A DNA stretch of 64,000 nt, from positions 1,333,001 to 1,397,000 of the forward strand of contig CM063253.1 of NCBI GenBank assembly GCA_032158295.1, given 5' to 3'. Below the pieces are notes generated by a model that ran no database searches, had not been told where the DNA came from, and saw only the letters and a program-made list of their open reading frames with translations. Positions 45,865 through 60,071 of this stretch are shown one piece after another (within the stretch, counting starts at the first letter, position 1; every line of letters starts with the position of its first letter). The position numbers were made by a program, and so were the translations under genes. This stretch comes from Pycnopodia helianthoides (lineage: Eukaryota > Echinodermata > Asteroidea > Forcipulatida > Asteriidae).

Positions 45865-46548
45865 CTTTGTATTTTGTTCTTAGCGTGCACTGAAGCAGTT
45901 CCTGGCTGGTAACTATTACTTGAAATTTCATTCATACTATAATGTCAGAGGTAAAGCCACTTTCTCCAGCTCCCAGAAAAAAGGTTTTCTCCCATGACAA
46001 AATTGGAATGTCTAGGCATTTGGGAACAATTTTAAAGGGGCACCAAGGCCAGTATAGGGTAACTTTGGCAATGGTTGTGATCCATAAAATTCAACGTGCA
46101 GGTGGAATGAGTTTTCAGCACGTCCTTGCCCGGTGAAACGATAATTCCATCATATGCTTGCTCTATGATTTATAGAACACTCGACGAAGGAATTTCATTT
46201 TGGAGACGGAAACCATTAACCTTTATAGATCCGGCAGAACTTGTTGAAACTTTGGTCGTCTCCGAATGCTCAGAACCTTAATGGAAACTTGTACTGGTTT
46301 GATGCCGATACTGCACACAATGGTACCTACCGCATCCTGTTTTTTCAGTTTTACTACAACCAGACCGGATGGAAGACTATGAATGCAAAATCTTTACTCA
46401 ATTCATTTTGAAAAAAACCTTGGCCACTTGGTGTCCTTGGAACACCAAACCGTTACTCTCTCTAGATCCAACAGACAATGGTGACTGTACAGTTAGTAGC
46501 AAGCATTTCAACTTTTGCTTTCTGTCATTAATTTTAAATCACACCCTT

Positions 46549-47825
46549 CCAGACCAAGTTTCCTGTTGTGACCCATGATTAACCACAGCTGGATTGGAAT
46601 CCTACAAATAGCTATACATGTATGAACCACACATTCACTAGTAATTAATGGCCACTGCAGTGGCCAGTTAATTTTGATTCTACCTCTATACCTACGGACA
46701 AGCCAAAGTTCTCTCCAAGTTGTCTCCCTATAGAGATCAATGCATCCAGACCACAGTTTCCTATTGTACACCCATGATTAACCATTACCCAGTACATGGC
46801 TGGAAAGTTTCTACTAGATTTGGACTTAACAATCCTAAAAAATAGCTAGTATGAACATGGAGGAAGGAAATACATGGAGTTCGAACAAACCCAACATCAA
46901 AAGAACACAGTAGGCTGCCGCGGTATTTTAAATAGCGCGCGGTCCAGCTCATACCAGACTGAATTCTGAGGCGATGACGTAACCGTTCAGCACATCGCGC
47001 GTGCGCAATAACAATCGTTAAACAGCAATCTCTGTATGTGGCATAGGCAAATTAGTGTATTTTTAAATCGTCTATAACATTTCTGGAACACTCTGGATGC
47101 CTTGAAAACACACACGAATGGACGCGGAAAATTGCAAATTCTACAACCATTGACTTTTCAAGCACTGGAGATCACTGGAAAACCACTAAAAATCATTAAA
47201 AAATGCTTCCTATGTTCGTCTGTTCGTATGAGCTTCTACACTATCTTGCGTGCGCGAACTATTCTGTTCTCCAGTAATGGTCAGTTTCGCAGCCGACCCT
47301 GTGCACACAGGATTTTATCGCTGCTGCGCGGTTCTTTTGATGTTGGGTTCGTTCGAACTCCATGTATTTCCTTCCTCCATGGTATGAACCACCATTCACA
47401 AGCAATTAATGGACAATGGCCAGTTAATTTTGGTTCTACCTCTAAGTGCCTACGGACAAGCCAAAGTTCTCTCCAAGTTGTCTACCTAAAGATCAATGCA
47501 GCCAGACCACAGTTTCCGGTTGTACACCCATGATTAAACATGACTGGAAAGTTTCTACTGGATTTGGACTTAACAATCCTAAAAATAGCTAGTATGAACC
47601 ACCATTCACAAGCAGTTAATGGCCAATGGTCAGTTAACTTTGGTTTACCTCTTAGTGCTTACGAACAAGAGAAAGTTCTCTGGAAGTTATCTGCCTGGGG
47701 ATTAAGGCATCCAGACCAAGTTTCCTGTTGTGCCCCCCATTGATTAATCCTGGTCTGAAGGTCAAGGTTCATAATGCTGAATTCGGACATTCAACAATCC
47801 TAACAATAGCCCAGAACCACTTTGC
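46549..47825. repeat. About 215-bp tandem repeat, four units
   Basis: Units begin near 46549, 46746, 47496 and 47712 with ccagacca(c)agtttcc, and include agctagtatgaaccaccatt and gcctacggacaagccaaagt. Unit 2 is interrupted by the element at 46857-47381. Confidence 0.8.
46857..47381. mobile_element. DNA transposon remnant with 50-bp TIRs and 8-bp TSD
   Basis: Arms 46857-46906 and 47331-47380 are reverse complements with one mismatch, starting ATGGAGGAAGGAAATACATG. Flanking gtatgaac occurs at 46849-46856 and 47382-47389. The neighbouring tandem unit near 47592 shows the empty site with one copy. No transposase frame inside. An 8-bp duplication fits the hAT, P or Merlin groups. Confidence 0.85.
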
Positions 47826-49313
47826 AACAGCTGCTGAATCACTTGTTTTTGCTAGTCGCCCCCCCACCACCCCAAATAAAGGGTCTTCCTTCCTCCATGA
47901 CCTTACCAACCTGAAATATAATAAGTACAACTAACAAGCAAGAGTAAAACTCTGGTATGTTTGATCAGAGTACAATTTATGAAATTCAGACTCTGCTTTT
48001 CTGCACCCTACAAAGTACAATCTTGATATTTTAAGAGAATATCAATAATTACTACGTTACTCCCCAGTTGTTTTCATCTTAAATATTTTCTTCTTGTAGC
48101 TTCCTACCAAGAGTGGCTTTTAGCCTTGTTTGAGGAAAACTGGCATAAAAAAATCAATCAATCAATCAATCAATCAATTTGTACATTCCGCAGACCTGAT
48201 TTAGGCATCAGGCAAGCTACTACAGAGGAAACAGCCACGCACAGCAAAATGTTGTGCTTTTATTTTTTCATTTTTTTAATGGAACAGCTGAGAACCAAAA
48301 TCAAGGAAATCTGCTGATCAGCTGAAACGTTACATGCCTGTAGATTCCTGTGATTTAAAAATCAACACTCTAAAATAGCTAGGAAAAAACTGCCATCCAA
48401 AGTGCCCACACAAACCATAGAGCAAGAAACACAAACCTACCTCATAAACTACAACCTGATCATTTCATTATCGCTTTGTAAGTTTTCAACAATCTTCTGC
48501 TTTACTAATTTATATATTTTTTTCTTCAAAAAGTAATTCAGCAAATTTCACAAACAAAACTCCCAAAGGTAGACAGATATTTAAAACAGGTGTTTACGGT
48601 TCGAAGATTTCAACCCCAGCACAACTAGGCCCTGTTTTCTTTGTCCTGAATTCTTTGGTAAATGTTTGGAAGTCATATAGGCATGACCTTTTGCTGGAAC
48701 GTTGAACTGAAATAACTTGTGTTGCTGCAGTTCATCGGGATATATCCTCCCCCTTTTTATTGGAAGTGTGGGTATTAGTCATGACTGAGCCTCGGCAAAG
48801 GTTAAAGGAAACATCAACCCTCTGTAAAAAATAAATAATGTAATTGTCAGACCGAGGGAATATTCAAAAAGCAAATAAAATATCTTCTGATATTGTTTCA
48901 GATGAACTGAAATCAAGCAATCTTGTACAGAATTTCGGCCAAATTTACTGAATTATTTGGGGTCAAATCTACATTGATTGCTGGTGGCAGTACCCCTAAA
49001 CTCTTCCTCCATGCTGATTGCTCAAACCACTGAGCTACAATGCTCTAGATACACTCTTGAAAACACTAACAATATCCATATTCAAAACAGTTATTTTAGA
49101 GTGAATGTAGAAACCATGCTGTCACTTTAAGCACCGAGTCTTAATACAGTAATTGATGTGCATGTCTAGACCTTTACACTCAGTGTGTGTGTACCACAAC
49201 TTTAAAGGTAACGTAGGCCCATATTTATTTAATTACTTTATTTTTTTCATAATTCAATTGTGGCAATCAAAATAAGCAACTATGATTTGGGAAGATGCAG
49301 GAGAGGGATCACC
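47826..49313. other. Non-coding, low-level repeats
   Basis: An (aatc)n run at 48155-48178 and a copy of the ctgctgatcagctgaaa sequence near 48311, also seen near 27052. No gene recognised. Confidence 0.5.
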
Positions 49314-49640
49314 TTAAAGGTGTTGTACACTTTTGGTTACAGCTCAAAATCAGTGTCCACATTTTGTGTGATTTTCATATGCATGAACAAACAAACCTGT
49401 GAAAGTTTGAGCTCAATTGGTCATCGAGGTCACAAGAAAATAGTGAAAAGAGATCTTATGTGTTTTCTGTTTTTTCAAATTATCGCGCGTGATAATTATT
49501 ATTTTTTTAACGATAGCATTTTAGGCAGAAATATTTTGAGGAACCCTTTCTACCATTACTTACTTTAAATCATGTAAGTTATGTGTGAATCTGTGAACAT
49601 TGTGTTTTTCGATCTTATCAATAGTGTACAGGGCCTTTAA
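49314..49640. mobile_element. TTAA MITE, family C, copy 3
   Basis: TTAA-bounded; near-identical to 28538-28878 over gctcaaaatcagtgtccaca and the agtgtacagggcctt end. Confidence 0.8.
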
Positions 49641-49741
49641 GGGGATGCAACTTTTTATTTCAAACATCAAGTAATAAACCACAAGGGGAAACTCACTGGG
49701 TAAATTTTTTAATATTGTTGGGTTGAACAAAGAAAAATTGA

Positions 49742-49812
49742 CTAGAGTAGGACTTGAACCTACAACCTCCGGATTAACATGCCGGCACACTACCAACTGA
49801 GCTTTACCCCTA
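49742..49812 (-). other. tRNA-Asn-like sequence, likely non-functional
   Basis: The minus strand has A box AAGCTCAGTTGGTAGTG, a loop ATGTTAA with anticodon GTT, and B box GGTTCAAGTCC. The acceptor stem does not pair. Best read as a tRNA pseudogene or SINE head. Confidence 0.4.
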
Positions 49813-50818
49813 AACAAATTTTTGATAATTAACAGTTGGAAGCCAGGAAGAGCTGTTGAAAACTCCTGAGCTGGGAGAAAATTGATCTAATATATCTGCT
49901 TCATTTTAGGCAATACTTTGTTCTTCAGTATATTAAATAGTATGTCAATAATTAAAAAAGGAAAGTTGGGGTGGGTGGTTGGTTCAAAACAAATTCGAAA
50001 AAAGATCAACATTTTTAAACATTGGTTATTCCGAACCAACACAGACACATATCTTTAATACAGCAGGCTGTGAAAATATGTTATTGCACCTGTTTCCAAC
50101 CAGTCACCAATGTGTAAAAACAAACTACCATGAACTTTTTTGTAAATACATCATGAACGTCTCACCAAGTTAAACCTCTTCCCTTCCAAAGTAAAATGTT
50201 CTGTGGTTGGGAAGTTAGTACTTGAGTCCACTCATCAAATTCTAAGCTGAAGAATTCCAGAGTTCAGCGGCACTTTAATCCGCAGGTCGCAGGTTCAAAT
50301 CCCACAACACTCAATGACTCAAGGGGGTTTAAGGGTTAAAAGGGATCTATTGCTCCCAAGTGACACTTCTTAGGCTGAATAAAAAAACTCCAGTCATATG
50401 CAGCTTAGGTCACGAGGTATTGACCTTTTGGCTCATAAGAAATTCTTTCAGAAAGCAAATGTGATTAACAGGTCAATGTAATTATAAATGGAGGACAAGG
50501 GCTATGGTGTACTGTGGAGGAACACTTTGCAAAATAATCATGACAGTGTATTTTGGATTACAATACAATGATTGTCGAATTACGGCATGGCATGTCTGCC
50601 AGCTCAGCTTGATAGATTCGCCAGAAGAAAAAGGTTTTTATCAAGTAAGTAATTGGTTGCAGTAGGCCTAGTAGTAGACGATGGGTAGACGGATTCAGTA
50701 AATCACAAAAGTAGAAACCAGTCCACACAAAATCAGGGTGGAAACGCTAGGATCCACAATGGATGGGTTAAAGAGGGATCCATCCTCTAGCAGGGCTGTC
50801 AAGTGATACTTCAGTACT
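49813..50818. other. Non-coding
   Basis: Only a B-box-like tRNA fragment (gtcgcaggttcaaatccc) near 50284 stands out. No gene seen. Confidence 0.5.
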
Positions 50819-51545
50819 CATTGATACCTCACCATGCAATGCCTCAAAAACCATATGCTCTACCAGGAGCGCACTATTGGACTTGTTAAGTTGTTTCAAA
50901 GCTCTTCTACCAGACGTTGTAAACTTATGAACAAGTTGACATTTCTGAAGAGATGTGGAGATGCTAATGTCGAAGACAAGTTCTCTACAAGAACAACATC
51001 TACACAGCAAAGTAGATATACACATGGTGTTACCGCAAACCGAATATATTAACATTGATACCTCACCATGCAATGCCTCAAAAACCTATATGCTATACGG
51101 GGATCGCACTATTGGACTTGTTAAGTTGTTTCAACGCTCTTCTACCAGACGTTGTAAACTTATGAACAAGTTGACATTTCTGAAGAGATGTAGAGATGCT
51201 AATGTCGAAGACAAGTTCTCTACAATCAACACAGCAAAGTAGATATACACATGGTGTTACCACAAACCGAATACATACATTGATACCTCACCATGCAATG
51301 CCTCAAAAACCTATATGCTCTACGGGGATCGCACTATTAAATGGACTGGTTAAGTTGTTTCAACGCTCTTCTACCAGACGTTGTAAACTTATTTTAGTTG
51401 ACATTTCCAAAGGGATGTAGAGGGGGGATGCTAATGTTGAAGACAAGTTCTCTAAAGAACAAAATATACACATGTGGTGTTATACCGCAAACCGAATTGA
51501 AACCTCACCATGCAATGCCTCAAAAACCATAATACTCTGAGGTAA
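50819..51545. repeat. About 225-bp satellite-like tandem repeat
   Basis: Units start at 50820, 51054, 51279 and (partial) 51496 with attgatacctcaccatgcaa. Lengths 234, 225 and 217 bp. Shared frames within the units are by-products of repetition. Confidence 0.9.
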
Positions 51546-53392
51546 TACTGCTGGCATAATCACCAACAGTTATAAAAGGACAGCTAGATGTCTCTTCAGT
51601 CAGGCGTGTAATTGGTCAGGATGGCCTGTCAATTACCAGCCTGCTGGCTGTAAGGGGGCCTGACCCTGGGCACAGCATGCGGTCATTGTGAAGGAAGGAA
51701 AGGCTGAGGAGTAAATACACTGCCTAGCCAGTTTTATGGAAGAAGAAAACATCTCCAGTCTGAACACTGAATGAGTACTGACCATTCTTTTCAATTATGA
51801 GATCAGTCAGTTCTGTATTTTAACCTCCAAGAACAATTAACAGCCATTTTGTTTCTTCTTATTGGTCAACAGTTCTAGGTTCTCCTAAGCTTGTCAGTGG
51901 CAGTGGCCTGGTAATGTATTCTTTGTCCAGTTGATACATTTGACAGCATGTAGACCTACATCAACTGTTCCCGTCAAAATCAATGTATCCAAAGGGAGGC
52001 TTAAACTTAAAGGGAAAACAGTCTGGCTCCATAGTGTTTTGATGAGCAGCATATTGCATGATTGCCAATGTCTAGGCTGGGAATATGACAAGCATGGCTG
52101 CCCCATTTAAGGAAATCCAACAAAGGTTCTCATAAGAAGCAACGGAATTCTTTCAAAAAATATGAGTATGCCACCAGTTGGATTTCTCCCAAGCTAAACA
52201 ATGGTGGCAGCCTGTCCATTCTTGTGCGTCACTCTTTTTATAACAAAAGGACAAAGATCTGGAATCTGGAATTACACATTAACCCCCGTATTAAGGGAAA
52301 TTTTGAGCATGAATTCCAGTACCATCTGTCCCTCTCTGTACAGGGGAAACAAACCATGGCACGGCAGGTGCATGCCTGTTAACGCTACATAATGATGTCC
52401 AGGTGAATACACATGTCAGCCAGTCAACTGACAGCCAAAAGAAAACGGGCGCACTGAAGTTGTTCTGGGCATAGGGTTCGCCAGAGGGGTGTCTGGGTGT
52501 CTTTTGGACACCCTGTTTTAAATTTGGACACCCTGTTTTATCTGTCATTTACACATGTACATTGTAAATGTGTTGTAAATGGACAATTTGGACAACCAGT
52601 TTTAAAATTTCCAGCAAATTTAGACACCCTTTTACAAAATCCTGGCTAAAAACCTTGGTACTTCTGGGCGTAAGACCGTTTGGAAAAAGTTTGGCATGTC
52701 GTCATACACGTCATCTGACAAGAAGTGGTTATAAACTACATCCAGACCAAGCTATTTTTGTTCTATGATAACACACTGTCCCTGACATGGATTCACACTG
52801 TCCTCTAAAAAAGTCTTTAAATTATAGATATATCCTGTCTACTATCAGATGTAAACTGTTCAGTCATTGGCATACAAACACGTACTACACATTGAGTGCA
52901 TTAAACTTGGTTTAACCTCAGCTTTGATGGCCATACCATGTGTAGTCCGCATTTGTCACAATCATTCCTGACAAATTAAAATTGTAAGTTGCAGAAACTG
53001 TATTTCTTAATAAGTTCCTCCTACTGTTCAATTGAATATCATCCACTGAGGTTGTGAATGATAGATCTATAAAACTAAAATTTAACAGCTCATTTCAATC
53101 AAAGCCACCGGTTCTTACGAGAAAAGAGGGTTGTTGTTTTTTTTATATTATAAATAAGTTTATAAAAACAACTTCACACCGACCGTAGAGCCAAAACCCT
53201 AAAGTTTATTTGTGTTCCAACATCCAGAAAAAGGGATGAATACCAGCCACCTTCTCTAACCATACACTACAGTGACTAATTTCGATGTCCAATGTCTGAT
53301 GTCCAATGTCTGATGTCCTGTCCACACCAGCTGCTCTCGTCCTCCACACACCAAGGCAAGAGCTCCCCGGATTCTACTCCTGAAACTACAAG

Positions 53393-53444
53393 GTTCGTTC
53401 CGCTATCGGCTCCTCGGCCTCGTGGAGCCGATAGTGGAACGAAC
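53393..53444. repeat. 21-bp hairpin
   Basis: Arms 53393-53413 and 53424-53444 (gttcgttccgctatcggctc plus c, and complement) with one mismatch and a 10-base loop. Near the putative upstream promoter. Confidence 0.8.
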
Positions 53445-53653
53445 ATCATATCATAGTCATAGTTCTACGATATCTGGACTCAGAGTCTTTGCTCCACGAC
53501 ATGGAAAGCACCGAACGCGATGGACTCAAACAAAGTAAACCACACATATGTCGTGGTTTTGGCTCAACTAATTAAAACACTCGTCATGTCTTTTATCAGC
53601 TTATCATAGCTGACTTTACAGTATAAGAACAAGCATCAAAAAAGTATACTTAC

Positions 53654-53838
53654 CAATCCTGGAAGATGTTATACTATTCCATAGTTAATCTCACTTAAAA
53701 TATGGAGAGAAAAACGCAGTACACCACTGTCAACAAGAGAGTACTGTGCACATGTTGACTCTGTGTGGACGAAAATCAGTGTGAGAGAGTTGTGTGCTGA
53801 ACGCGGATTAGAATTGTCTTTTTGGCAAACTTATAATA
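53654..53838 (-). promoter_or_regulatory. Possible FREM1-like 5' exon and TATA-like promoter
   Basis: On the minus strand a TATA-like element (TATTATAA, about 53838-53831) is followed about 30 bp later by an initiator-like TCAGCACACA near 53805. About 150 bp further is a near-perfect donor, ATTG|GTAAGTATAC, at 53653. The donor could splice to the acceptor at 44170 across a 9.5-kb intron. No reading frame supports it; the call is from sequence signals only. Confidence 0.25.
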
Positions 53839-56800
53839 TGGAGGGCGAAATTTGTTTAAAACTTCTCGTTTTTTTGTTTTCAAGAATTCATGCTACTTCC
53901 ACATTAAACAATTAACAGAGTGAGGATGAATTCGGCACTTTTTGGTGGATTAAAGAAACTTAACAACTAATGCTTGACAAAAGTAAGACATGTGTTCGTT
54001 AGTTTTTTCAACTAAAATGTTGTGTTCTTCATTTCAACAAAACACAACTTGTTTTAAAAGCCAAACCTGTCTGGCTCTATTTCTTTGTAGATTGAGACAG
54101 GGTCATATGTAGTCTTTGTGCAAGACGTTTTTATACGTAATTGTTTGTCTGTACAGCACGGATAGCATGATCGGGTAGTCGAGTGATAAGGAACAACGTC
54201 TTGCACCAAGATAGTGAGCTAAAATCTTGAGAGGCCAACATAAACTTCATCGATGAAGGCATGCCCCATTAGCCTATCAATTTACAATGCCAACTTGCTA
54301 CGAACTGCTTTGATATTTAAAACTAACAAATAAAAGTAATCGTTAATGAAGTAATGTTTAGTTTGAATTGGGGAAAGAATACTTTTGAATGGTTGTCATT
54401 GTTGTAAGGTCAAACCATGATTCAAGCCATGATTTAAAAAAATTATACCCATCTTTAGCTCATATTTCAGACAAAATCTCAGCCAGTCAAAGACTGTTTT
54501 ATAAAAAGCAGTGTTGCTGGTCTTGGATTAGCAGTAGCAGTGTCCAAGGCCATTAAATCAGAACCAATTTTTCAGACTGTGCATTAAGTTTGAGATGTGT
54601 ATTTATACACATTTGTATTGGTTACAACACACCACATGACCTTAACATGACCTTAACATGACCTTAACATGACTAACCACTTGGTGTGAAGGTTAAAGTT
54701 GTGACCAAACTTGAATTTGTGTATGCCTTGACTGCATCAATTGTTGAATTTTCATTAGCAGTTCTTAAAAAAGAGAGAAAATAATTTACAGCTTAGAATG
54801 AATGGCACTACACATATTTAATACAGGGCACTGCAAGGGGTAATGAGACAGGTTTTTCTGGCCTTGAACCTGACCAAGTTTTCAGGCCTGGAATTACACG
54901 GAGGCCACGAAGGCCATGGCCTCTGTTGCCCTGTTCTTGGCCTTGGTGTCCCTTCAAAAGTTTCCCATAAACTTGAAGATTTTCCAATGGAAGTGCCCTT
55001 TGCAAAATGAAATGGCCTTGCCCTCTCCAAGATAAAATTCCAGGCCTGAGTTTGGGTCTTTGATCTCAGAGCATTTGGTCTTGGTCTCCGATTTCCACAC
55101 CTTGATTAACCACACTAATGTTTAATCAAGACAAAGACAAACGCTGTTGCGGTTTTGCGGGTGAATTGGGGCATTTAAACCAATTTGAAACAATGACTTC
55201 CAACAAATCGATGGCTAGAGCAAAGCGCACTACAAAGCCCTCAAAATTGAGACATTTTGATTTTGATTTTCGATGCATGTGGCGTACCATACTTGGGAAA
55301 ACAAAGTTCCCCGGGCAGGCCGACGCGCAGGAACCCTAGGTAAATAAGTTGAGACAAAATCTCAACAGGAAGTGGTGTGGTTGGATGTGATATACACACC
55401 AGCAAGAGCTTTAAAAAAGACAAATAGACCCTTACTTCTTATAAACAAACAACCGCTATTGTTGTTGGAAGAATACGGTTTTGTTATGACTGTTAACAGT
55501 CCATAGTCATAATAAGAACTGTCTCTGCCCATTGTACAGTACTGTAAAGCGGTTTTAGTGAAGGTCAGTGTTTCCTCCCGCCTTCGTCAAAGTAAAATTT
55601 CCTTAATTTGCATCATTTTTTACTTTTTCTTTTAATCACCGATCAGCCTACACCTAGCTAGTTTGCCGGATGGTATTAAACAGAGGTCAGTGCAGAGTTC
55701 AAAATATTATCCGGTCTCTTTTCTGGCGGAGACTGTAGTTTAGTCTCCTCTTCAACAGTTTTGTCCCGTCAATAATAATAGGCCTACATCGAAAATAGAT
55801 GCCAAAACGGTCGAGCGAGGAGACTAAATGTATTTTGCAGCCGAAAGTGCAGTTGAACTCTCGCTGCCAATAAATGAATGAAAAAATACGCGATTTAGTT
55901 GGGGTGGGATTGGCAAATCAGGTCTTTACAGGGGTTCACTGGGTCTACATCACAGACACATTCCATAAGAATTTTTACAGACTCTATGTAATGGCAAATT
56001 TGCAAAGTGGGGGAGCAATTTGATGGTACATAGCGACGAAAGTGATATTTTACACTGAAAAGCATAACTGAACAGTCCCTGCCTGATTGCGTGGGTTTTC
56101 CCTGGAATATTTCTCTGTGGTTTTCCTCCCACACCTAAAACTGAAACTTTCTTCATTGTCTTCTCTCCATGGGGCTCTTGGCTATAGTATAGTGAATAAG
56201 TTCGCTTTCTGAGAGTCCTTGGCTTCACAACCAAAATTAATAAATAAAATGAAATTAAACATACTAATTAATATCAAAGACACACACAAACAAATATATT
56301 GCTGAAAACATTTCATCAGGTTTTTTTTTATTTTCGATTTTCAAGTTGAGTTGTACAATATCAGTGCTGTACATGCAGCTATTAATGCTATGTAAATCAA
56401 GCTACCCAAAGCTGAACAATTACACTGAGCTGTGACTGAAACCAACAACATTTTGGTTTTGAACAAAACAAGCTGCGAATGCATCAAGCTTTCTTACTTT
56501 TTTTTCTATACAATGCATAAATTAGTTTTAATTCCTGACACTGTGGTGGCTGGTTCTGGGCAACAGGGGGGGTCTTCCTCTCAAAATAATTCGAATTGAC
56601 ATGAAACCCATAAAAACTTCCCAGTTTTGAAATTAAACTTTACTGATTAAAGATGAGGGCAACCTGCAAACAGCCTTGATTAGTAAAAGTGATCTTTGAG
56701 TGATTTTTTTCAACTTTTAATTACTGGAAAGTAGATATTACTTTCAAACAAAATACTTTTAAGTAAAATTTGACAATGTGGTACAAGTACAATGAATTAG

Positions 56801-59800
56801 CATACAGCTAGATCTGTTACTGTATAAAATAAAATGTAAATACAATTTTAAAAAGTAACTTGGTTTTTTTTGTAACATTAAGCAATTCTTTCACGGTGGG
56901 TTTCACAAAGGAAATAGATTAAGGAAAAGGTTCTTCAAGTACTTTGTATAACGAGAAACGTCAACCAGTTGGTTTTAAACCAATACTTAATAACAACATC
57001 ATCAAATCACTTTTCTTGAGTTTGACTTTTGAATTCTGTAATAAGTCGCCACACTGCAACAATGTTTTTGTTTAAATATCAAATCCTGACATATTTTCAC
57101 AACCTTTTTGAAGATTTAAATCTTGTTGCTATCGACTTGTTAATTTCCAGTTATTAAATCCTTATTTTTCAAGAGGGTTGGGGGGGGGGGCTTGTGTGGT
57201 AAAAGTAGTTTAATGGATTTTACAAATATTGATTGATTTATGTATTTGTTTATCTCATTACACATCCAACAGCGCAAGCGCCAATGACAGGAATGTGATT
57301 AGGAAACAAGAGGACATGTTCAGTTTTAGATGTGGGTGGAAAATCCCATATGGGGGAACACCCACACAATCAGGTAGGGACTGAAAACCCAAAACCCAAT
57401 CCACAAGCAAGGCTCCAGGTCTGAGGTGGACATTCGAACCGGGGTCCACAGAGGTGAAAGGCAGGGAAAGAAACCCCTAGGCCAGCCTGATGCCTCATTT
57501 ACTAAATGAAACGGCCTGCATCCTCACCCCTTGGCCCCCACAACAACAAAAAACAGATACTTGTAGTGCCCTCAAAAAAGGAAAAACATAGCCCCTGTCC
57601 CCTCCCCTCCAATGACAACCCCCCCCCCAGTGGAATGATCCTGGCTACGCCTGCTTATCTAAACTAGAACAAGCCCCAATTTCAAGAAGCAAAGCATAAA
57701 CAAATTTGCTTGCAAGGAGAAAGTTACCAGCCAGACACAATGTAATTTGTAGTATTTTTGAAAGGTATCCTGGAACATTTTTTGCAAAGTATAAATTTGT
57801 TTGAAATTCCTTAACAATGTTTTCTGCTCAAGCAGCCCTGCTCTGTGAAACTGGAACTATTTTCCTCTGATAATCTTTGCATAGCAACCTAAAAGTTAAT
57901 AACAATTGTTCTATTCGTAGGTATAGGTTGGAGGGAGAAGATCAACATGATTTGAAATTAATGACAGATTACACTTCAGCTTGTTCATACTTCTTGAAAA
58001 CACACAACAAAATATTTGGACATAAACAATCTCTACTAGTTATTTTCCCATGTGATGAGAAAGAGAAAACAAAACTTGCTTGACTTTGGCACTTAGCCTT
58101 AAGTATAAACTGGGCCAATAGACCATGTGACCTGTGACATCACATGTTTACAAAAGAGCCACAGAGCCTGGACTTCCGGCGGGCACATTTGTACACAGCT
58201 CAATGGAAGAACTACAACAAATCTTATGTTTTATGGAGATCGCACTGTCTGATTTTCCTCAACTTTTGATACGAAGAAAGGGTGGACATCTCAAAAGCTG
58301 TACAGCTGTTGCTTTTGTAAATTTTGAATTTATGTGAAAATTATGACACAAAACAAAATTTTCCCATTGAGCCTGTGTATAGCATCTTGCCCGTCAGGAA
58401 AGCATTATAATGTATGAGGTCACCACTCTGTAAACAAAATGTAACTTGGTCTATACTACATCAATATAACCGCAGGCTTTGGAGACAACCGAGGGCGCCC
58501 CACTCACCGCTCCTTTTCAAAGTTCTCAGCGACGAGGAAAAAAAATAAGGGACCGGGTAAGTGGGACGCCCTCTATCGTCTAAAAAGTCTCTCGTTCCAA
58601 TGAGTCTTCCAAACCACACATGATCCCAAGTCATTTAATTTGAAACCCTCATTATGAAATAACAAGCTCTAAGATTTCCTTGGATTTGGACAAAATAAGT
58701 AACATTGTGCACCAGTTACAAGACAAAAAAATACACCTTGGACCAATTTCAACTAAGCACATACAAAATTAGGGTTACCAGAGAATGGTTACCGGCCAAT
58801 TCACCACTTCACATGTACCATCTGTGACTGGTATCCAGCTCATTTGTGCTTATCAGAAAATCGTTCCGCAATATTTTCTGCTTAAGCAGCTCACCGAAAT
58901 TAGGCCCTGGTGCGTAAGTTTTAAGCACAAAATAAAACAAAGAAATCCAACATAAAATCAAACAAGTTAAGTCTCGTTTTCTATAATAAAAAAAAATATA
59001 ACTAAGTTATACATAGATCCAGTGATCTCCTACATGTACAAGTATTTCAGAAATGACTCAAATTTTTAAAATCAATCAATAGTTTAGGTAGTTTGTTGTA
59101 TTTCTAAATCCATTATGTGTTTGTATTATTTGACCAGCAATTTAATAAACTGAAGGAACATTCCCGTCCCACTCCTTGGATGGACTGGTCTACATCATGA
59201 TCCAACCACCTTGTTTCATTCTTTGATACAAGTTGAAGGGTTTTTCCAAACCTAGGCTTGGTCTCTGGCTCTGGCTGTGGCTTCAGCCAGGTCATCAATT
59301 TTGGAGCAGTCTTCATTTACACAGTGATTCAACAACAAAATGAAGCCTGGCACCAGAGCCGGAGGAGTCGAGGTTTGGAAAAAACCCTAGTGACCAAACC
59401 AAACAGAGGCTGGAACAAAATTAGTCAGGATCCTCTTCATATGTCAGTTCTCTTTTCATAGCTGGATACAGGGAACACACAAAGAAGGTAAAATCATGAT
59501 GCATATGTGCTCTTCAATGGAGTGCCTAGAGTTTCCATTCCTACAAACTTATACTAATTATATTTTTTTCAAACATTATATACTTATCGATGTTCCCTTA
59601 GAATGTCTCAACCCCTTCCCCCCCCCCCCACCCGACCCTCCCTCTACCCACCCCTCTATGTCCCACAAAAACTCCTCGCTAAAAGAGTCACTTATTCAGC
59701 AGAAGTTACAACGATTCACAAAAAACATCAACTCAAAAGATCTTCATAGCTGCAATAAATAATCGTTAACATTTCATTAAAATTTCCAATTTGCCTCTTT

Positions 59801-60071
59801 GGGTACATGTATATGTAATATTTACAGAAACTCAACGCATGTCTAAATGTAACTCTAAAGATCACATAGTTTTTTTACACTATATTTTTTGGGGCTCAAA
59901 TATACGCTATATTATAACTTGTCAGTTATTTACACCATTCAGTACATCAAACGTGAGAAATTGCATAATACTTTAATTAAGTATCTTATTATAAACCACT
60001 CTATTCTCCAGGAGTTTGGGATCGAATTAAAGAGACTCATATTATTTCCTGATTTAAGTAAACACTGATTG

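Larger units (their letters stand above)
51546..60071. other. Gene-poor region
   Basis: Family-E repeats at 56040-56235 and 57310-57490, family F at 54880-55050, an 11-bp tandem (atgaccttaac, 54635-54674), a hairpin at 53393-53444 and palindrome G at 59238-59400. No coding exon I can support. Confidence 0.5.

Noticed and set aside
50834..51420. Plus frames repeated in the 225-bp satellite
   Set aside because: Open only because the units repeat; frames shift between units and none starts or ends consistently.
50819..51545. CRISPR-like array
   Set aside because: Units are contiguous at 217-234 bp without spacers, in a eukaryotic genome.
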